NCBI RefSeq assembly: GCF_029855125.1
Contig: NZ_CP123229.1
Coordinates: 1,240,001-1,304,000, forward strand
Length of the DNA: 64,000 bases
Source: Methylocapsa sp. D3K7
GTDB taxonomy: Bacteria; Pseudomonadota; Alphaproteobacteria; Rhizobiales; Beijerinckiaceae
Direction of reading: 5' to 3'
Part shown: piece by piece, positions 61,686-64,000 of the stretch
Position numbering within the stretch: the stretch's first letter is position 1
Layout of the letters: each line of letters opens with the position of its first letter
Position numbers and translations under genes: made by a program
The notes under the pieces: generated by a model
Seen by the model: the letters and a program-made list of their open reading frames with translations, nothing else
Told to the model about the DNA's origin: nothing
Databases searched by the model: none

Positions 61686-63842
61686 TTACCCGGCCACCTT
61701 CGAGAAATCGGCGACGCCATGCATGGCGTTTCGCAATTCGTTCAAGAGCCGTAGGCGATTGAGGCGTAGGCTCGGATCTTCGGCGTTCACGGTAACTTTG
61801 TCGAAAAAGAGATCGACCGGGTCTCGCAGCGAGGACAAGGACTCCATTGCGTCCTCGAAAGGTGTTTGTCCCGCGAATTTTGGCCGGCCTATTCGCTCGT
61901 TGGCATGGGACAAATGAAGTTGCGTATCGGCACTGAGACTTTGAATTTTCTCCGAAAGGTGCTTTTCTGCCGGGTCTTGAAGCAGCGTTGGATCACTGGC
62001 GCCGTCGAAGGCTCCCACCCCGTCTTTTTTCTCCTCGGCGCGCAGAATATTGGTGGCACGGCGATAGCCCGCGAGCAGATTCGCGCCTTCCTCCGAATCA
62101 AGAAAGCCCTGAAGCGCCGCGACCCGCGTTACAATCAAAAGGAGATCGTCTTGACCTGGCAAAGCAAACACCGCGTCGATGAGATCGTGCCTTGTGCCAC
62201 GTTCACGCAAATGGACTTTCAGACGGTCGCTGAAAAAACTCATGAGCTGCCCGAACACATCGTCCTGGCGAAGCGCTCCTTCTTTGCCCGCGAAATCCGC
62301 TCGCGCGATTGCTTTCGTGACAAAGATTCGCAGCGGCAGACGCAGTCTATTTTCAAGAATGAGCGCGATGACGCCAAGCGCAGCGCGGCGCAGCGCGTAA
62401 GGGTCCTTGCTGCCGGTCGGCTTTTCGCCGATCGCAAAGAAGCCGGTGAGCAGATCGAGCTTGTCGGCCAGCGCGACGCTGACCGCAACCGGCGCGACCG
62501 GCACGCGATCGCTTGGGCCCTGCGGCTTGTAATGATCTTCGATCGCCTCCGCGACGCGTTCATCCTCCCCTTGCGCGAGCGCGTAATAGCGGCCCATCAC
62601 GCCCTGCAGTTCTGGAAATTCGCCGACCATCTCCGAGGTCAGATCGGCCTTCGCAAGCAGCGCCGCCCGCCCGGCAACGCCGGGCTCTGCACCAGCAACG
62701 AGCGCCACGTCGCTGGCAAGGTCTTGCAGCCGCTTGGCTCTCTCTCCCTGTGTCCCAAGCTTCTCGTGAAAGATGATTTTGTCGAGCTTGGCCAGCCGGC
62801 CTTCCAGTTTGATTTTGAGATCGGTCTCGTAGAAAAACTTGGCGTCGGACAGCCGAGCCTGGACGACGCGTCCGTTGCCGGCGGCAATTGCGGCGCCGCC
62901 GTCAGCCGCTTCGATATTCGCCACAAGCAAGAATTTATTGCTGAGCTTGCCGCTCGCCCTCCCGGTGAGCACGAAACATTTCTGATTGGCGCGTATCGTT
63001 GTCTGAATGACTTCGCGCGGAATATCGAGAAACGCCGCGTCGAAGTCGCCGGTCAGCACCACCGGCCATTCGACGAGCCCCGCGACCTCCGTCAAGAGCG
63101 TTTCATCCTCGACGAGTTCGAGCCCTTGCGCGAGGGCGAGATTGCGCGCGTCGTGCAAGATGATGTCACGGCGTCGTGCGGGATCGAGCACGACTTTGGC
63201 TTTTTCCAGCGCCGGTACATAATCGTCGAAGCGGCGCACTTTGATTTTGCCGGGCGCCATAAATCTGTGACCAAAGGTGAACGCACCCGCTTGCATCCCA
63301 TCGACAGAAAACGGGACCACTTGCGTGTCTTCCGTTTCCGGGCCGAATGTGGCGAGGATCGCATGGAGCGGCCGCACCCAGCGCAACGCCTCGGGCCGCG
63401 CCGACGCGGCGCCCCAACGCATGGATTTTGGCCACGGAAAACTTCTGATCACGGCGGGCAAAACCTCGGCCAGCACATCGAGCGTGTCCTTCCCCTTTTG
63501 CTCGATGAGGGCGATGTAGAACTCCCCCTTTTTCGGGTCGCGGTGAATTTTGGCCCCGGCGAGCGACGTAAGGCCCGCGCTTTTCAAAAAGCCTTGCACG
63601 GCCGCATCGGGCGCGCCAACGCGCGGCCCGCGCTTTTCCTCCACGGTATCCGGCTGCCGTGAGGGAAGACCAGAGATGTGCAGGGCGAGCCGCCGGGGCG
63701 TGGCGAAGCTCACGGCACCTTCTTCAAAAAGGCCGCGTTCGCGCAAGGCCTTGCTGACCAGGAGGCGGAGATCTTCGGCCGCCTGCGCTTGCATGCGGGC
63801 GGGGATTTCCTCGGAAAAAAGTTCAAGAAGCAGATCAGGCAT
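61686..63842 (-). CDS. glyS: Glycyl-tRNA synthetase beta subunit
   Basis: 718 residues from [20 protein letters not shown], the standard GlyS start; an ATG 12 codons upstream (63878) is less likely. GlyS forms the alpha2beta2 glycyl-tRNA synthetase with GlyQ and recognises tRNA-Gly. Family features are [89 protein letters not shown], an HD-type middle region and a C-terminal anticodon-binding domain ([20 protein letters not shown]). glyQ should lie upstream, beyond the window edge. Confidence 0.96.
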   Translation of the reverse strand: MPDLLLELFSEEIPARMQAQAAEDLRLLVSKALRERGLFEEGAVSFATPRRLALHISGLPSRQPDTVEEKRGPRVGAPDAAVQGFLKSAGLTSLAGAKIHRDPKKGEFYIALIEQKGKDTLDVLAEVLPAVIRSFPWPKSMRWGAASARPEALRWVRPLHAILATFGPETEDTQVVPFSVDGMQAGAFTFGHRFMAPGKIKVRRFDDYVPALEKAKVVLDPARRRDIILHDARNLALAQGLELVEDETLLTEVAGLVEWPVVLTGDFDAAFLDIPREVIQTTIRANQKCFVLTGRASGKLSNKFLLVANIEAADGGAAIAAGNGRVVQARLSDAKFFYETDLKIKLEGRLAKLDKIIFHEKLGTQGERAKRLQDLASDVALVAGAEPGVAGRAALLAKADLTSEMVGEFPELQGVMGRYYALAQGEDERVAEAIEDHYKPQGPSDRVPVAPVAVSVALADKLDLLTGFFAIGEKPTGSKDPYALRRAALGVIALILENRLRLPLRIFVTKAIARADFAGKEGALRQDDVFGQLMSFFSDRLKVHLRERGTRHDLIDAVFALPGQDDLLLIVTRVAALQGFLDSEEGANLLAGYRRATNILRAEEKKDGVGAFDGASDPTLLQDPAEKHLSEKIQSLSADTQLHLSHANERIGRPKFAGQTPFEDAMESLSSLRDPVDLFFDKVTVNAEDPSLRLNRLRLLNELRNAMHGVADFSKVAG

Positions 63843-64000
63843 TGTTTCATTTCGGCCGCCGCCGGAGGCAAGCGGCATAAAGGAGGGAAACGGGTATCTG
63901 CCTTCTATAAACGGAGCTTGCCCGGGAAGAAAATGCCGGGTGGCGAAATATCGCCGTTCTATGATTTTCGGCGGCCCGGAACAAAAGGCCCAAGCAGGCG
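63843..64000. other. Region upstream of glyS at the window edge
   Basis: 158 bases, GC-rich, with no visible gene. It may hold the glyS promoter or the spacer to glyQ. Confidence 0.35.

Noticed and set aside
61866..63662. A 598-codon open frame antisense to glyS
   Set aside because: Same reason: glyS is unmistakable, and the antisense product shows no family features.

Overview
The window looks like chromosomal DNA of a GC-rich alphaproteobacterium of the order Hyphomicrobiales, most likely a methanotroph of the Beijerinckiaceae/Methylocystaceae type (Methylocapsa- or Methylocystis-like). The reasons are an orphan pmoC (particulate methane monooxygenase subunit C), a complete NAD-dependent formate dehydrogenase operon (fdsGBA-fdhD-fdsD), GcrA, a rhizobial-type chemotaxis operon layout and REP-like intergenic palindromes. 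Genus assignment is inference; no rRNA is present. A near-consensus parS site at 4.5 kb suggests the origin-proximal part of the chromosome.

Layout. 0-13 kb is housekeeping: a partial aldolase-like gene, gcrA, a TPR protein with nearly identical internal repeats, parS, aspC, small membrane proteins, yjbQ, a receiver-domain protein, an RDD protein, bpt and parC. 12.9-19 kb is the formate dehydrogenase operon. It is preceded on the same strand by a LysR gene, and two dyads lie in front of fdsG. 19-27 kb is a carbohydrate locus: a BacA/YddA-type ABC protein with degenerate ATPase motifs, a GH144-type beta-1,2-glucanase-like enzyme, a GH15 enzyme and a divergent GH3 beta-glucosidase. 27-32.6 kb holds tRNA-Pro, an ECF sigma factor, a small exopolysaccharide group (glycosyltransferase, CDP-alcohol phosphatidyltransferase, Wza-like exporter) and tRNA-Thr. 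33-36.1 kb is an envelope methionine-sulfoxide repair operon, msrB-dipZ-msrA.

37-58 kb is the accessory core. On the minus strand the two ends of a chemotaxis operon survive: mcp-cheS' at 58-55.8 kb and 'cheD-(cheT?) at 37.9-37.0 kb. About 17.9 kb of mobile DNA sits between them, where cheY, cheA, cheW, cheR, cheB and the start of cheD would be expected. This insert holds phage virion-type genes, two tandem tiny proteins resembling only the C-terminal sigma-interacting part of GcrA, an SmbP-like metal-binding protein, a Gly/Tyr-rich secreted protein, an IS630 element nested in another IS630 element, an SRAP protein, a Shedu-type (SduA, DUF4263) defence nuclease, a terminase-small-subunit-like gene, a second inverted copy of the inner IS630 element, and an IS3 element that abuts the broken cheS.

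58-64 kb returns to core-like sequence: a LysR regulator, pmoC with its copper-ligand residues, an ABM-family monooxygenase and glyS.

Most promising for novelty: the GcrA C-domain-only proteins in phage DNA, the replacement of the chemotaxis core by mobile DNA, and the Shedu segment enclosed by inverted identical IS630 copies.
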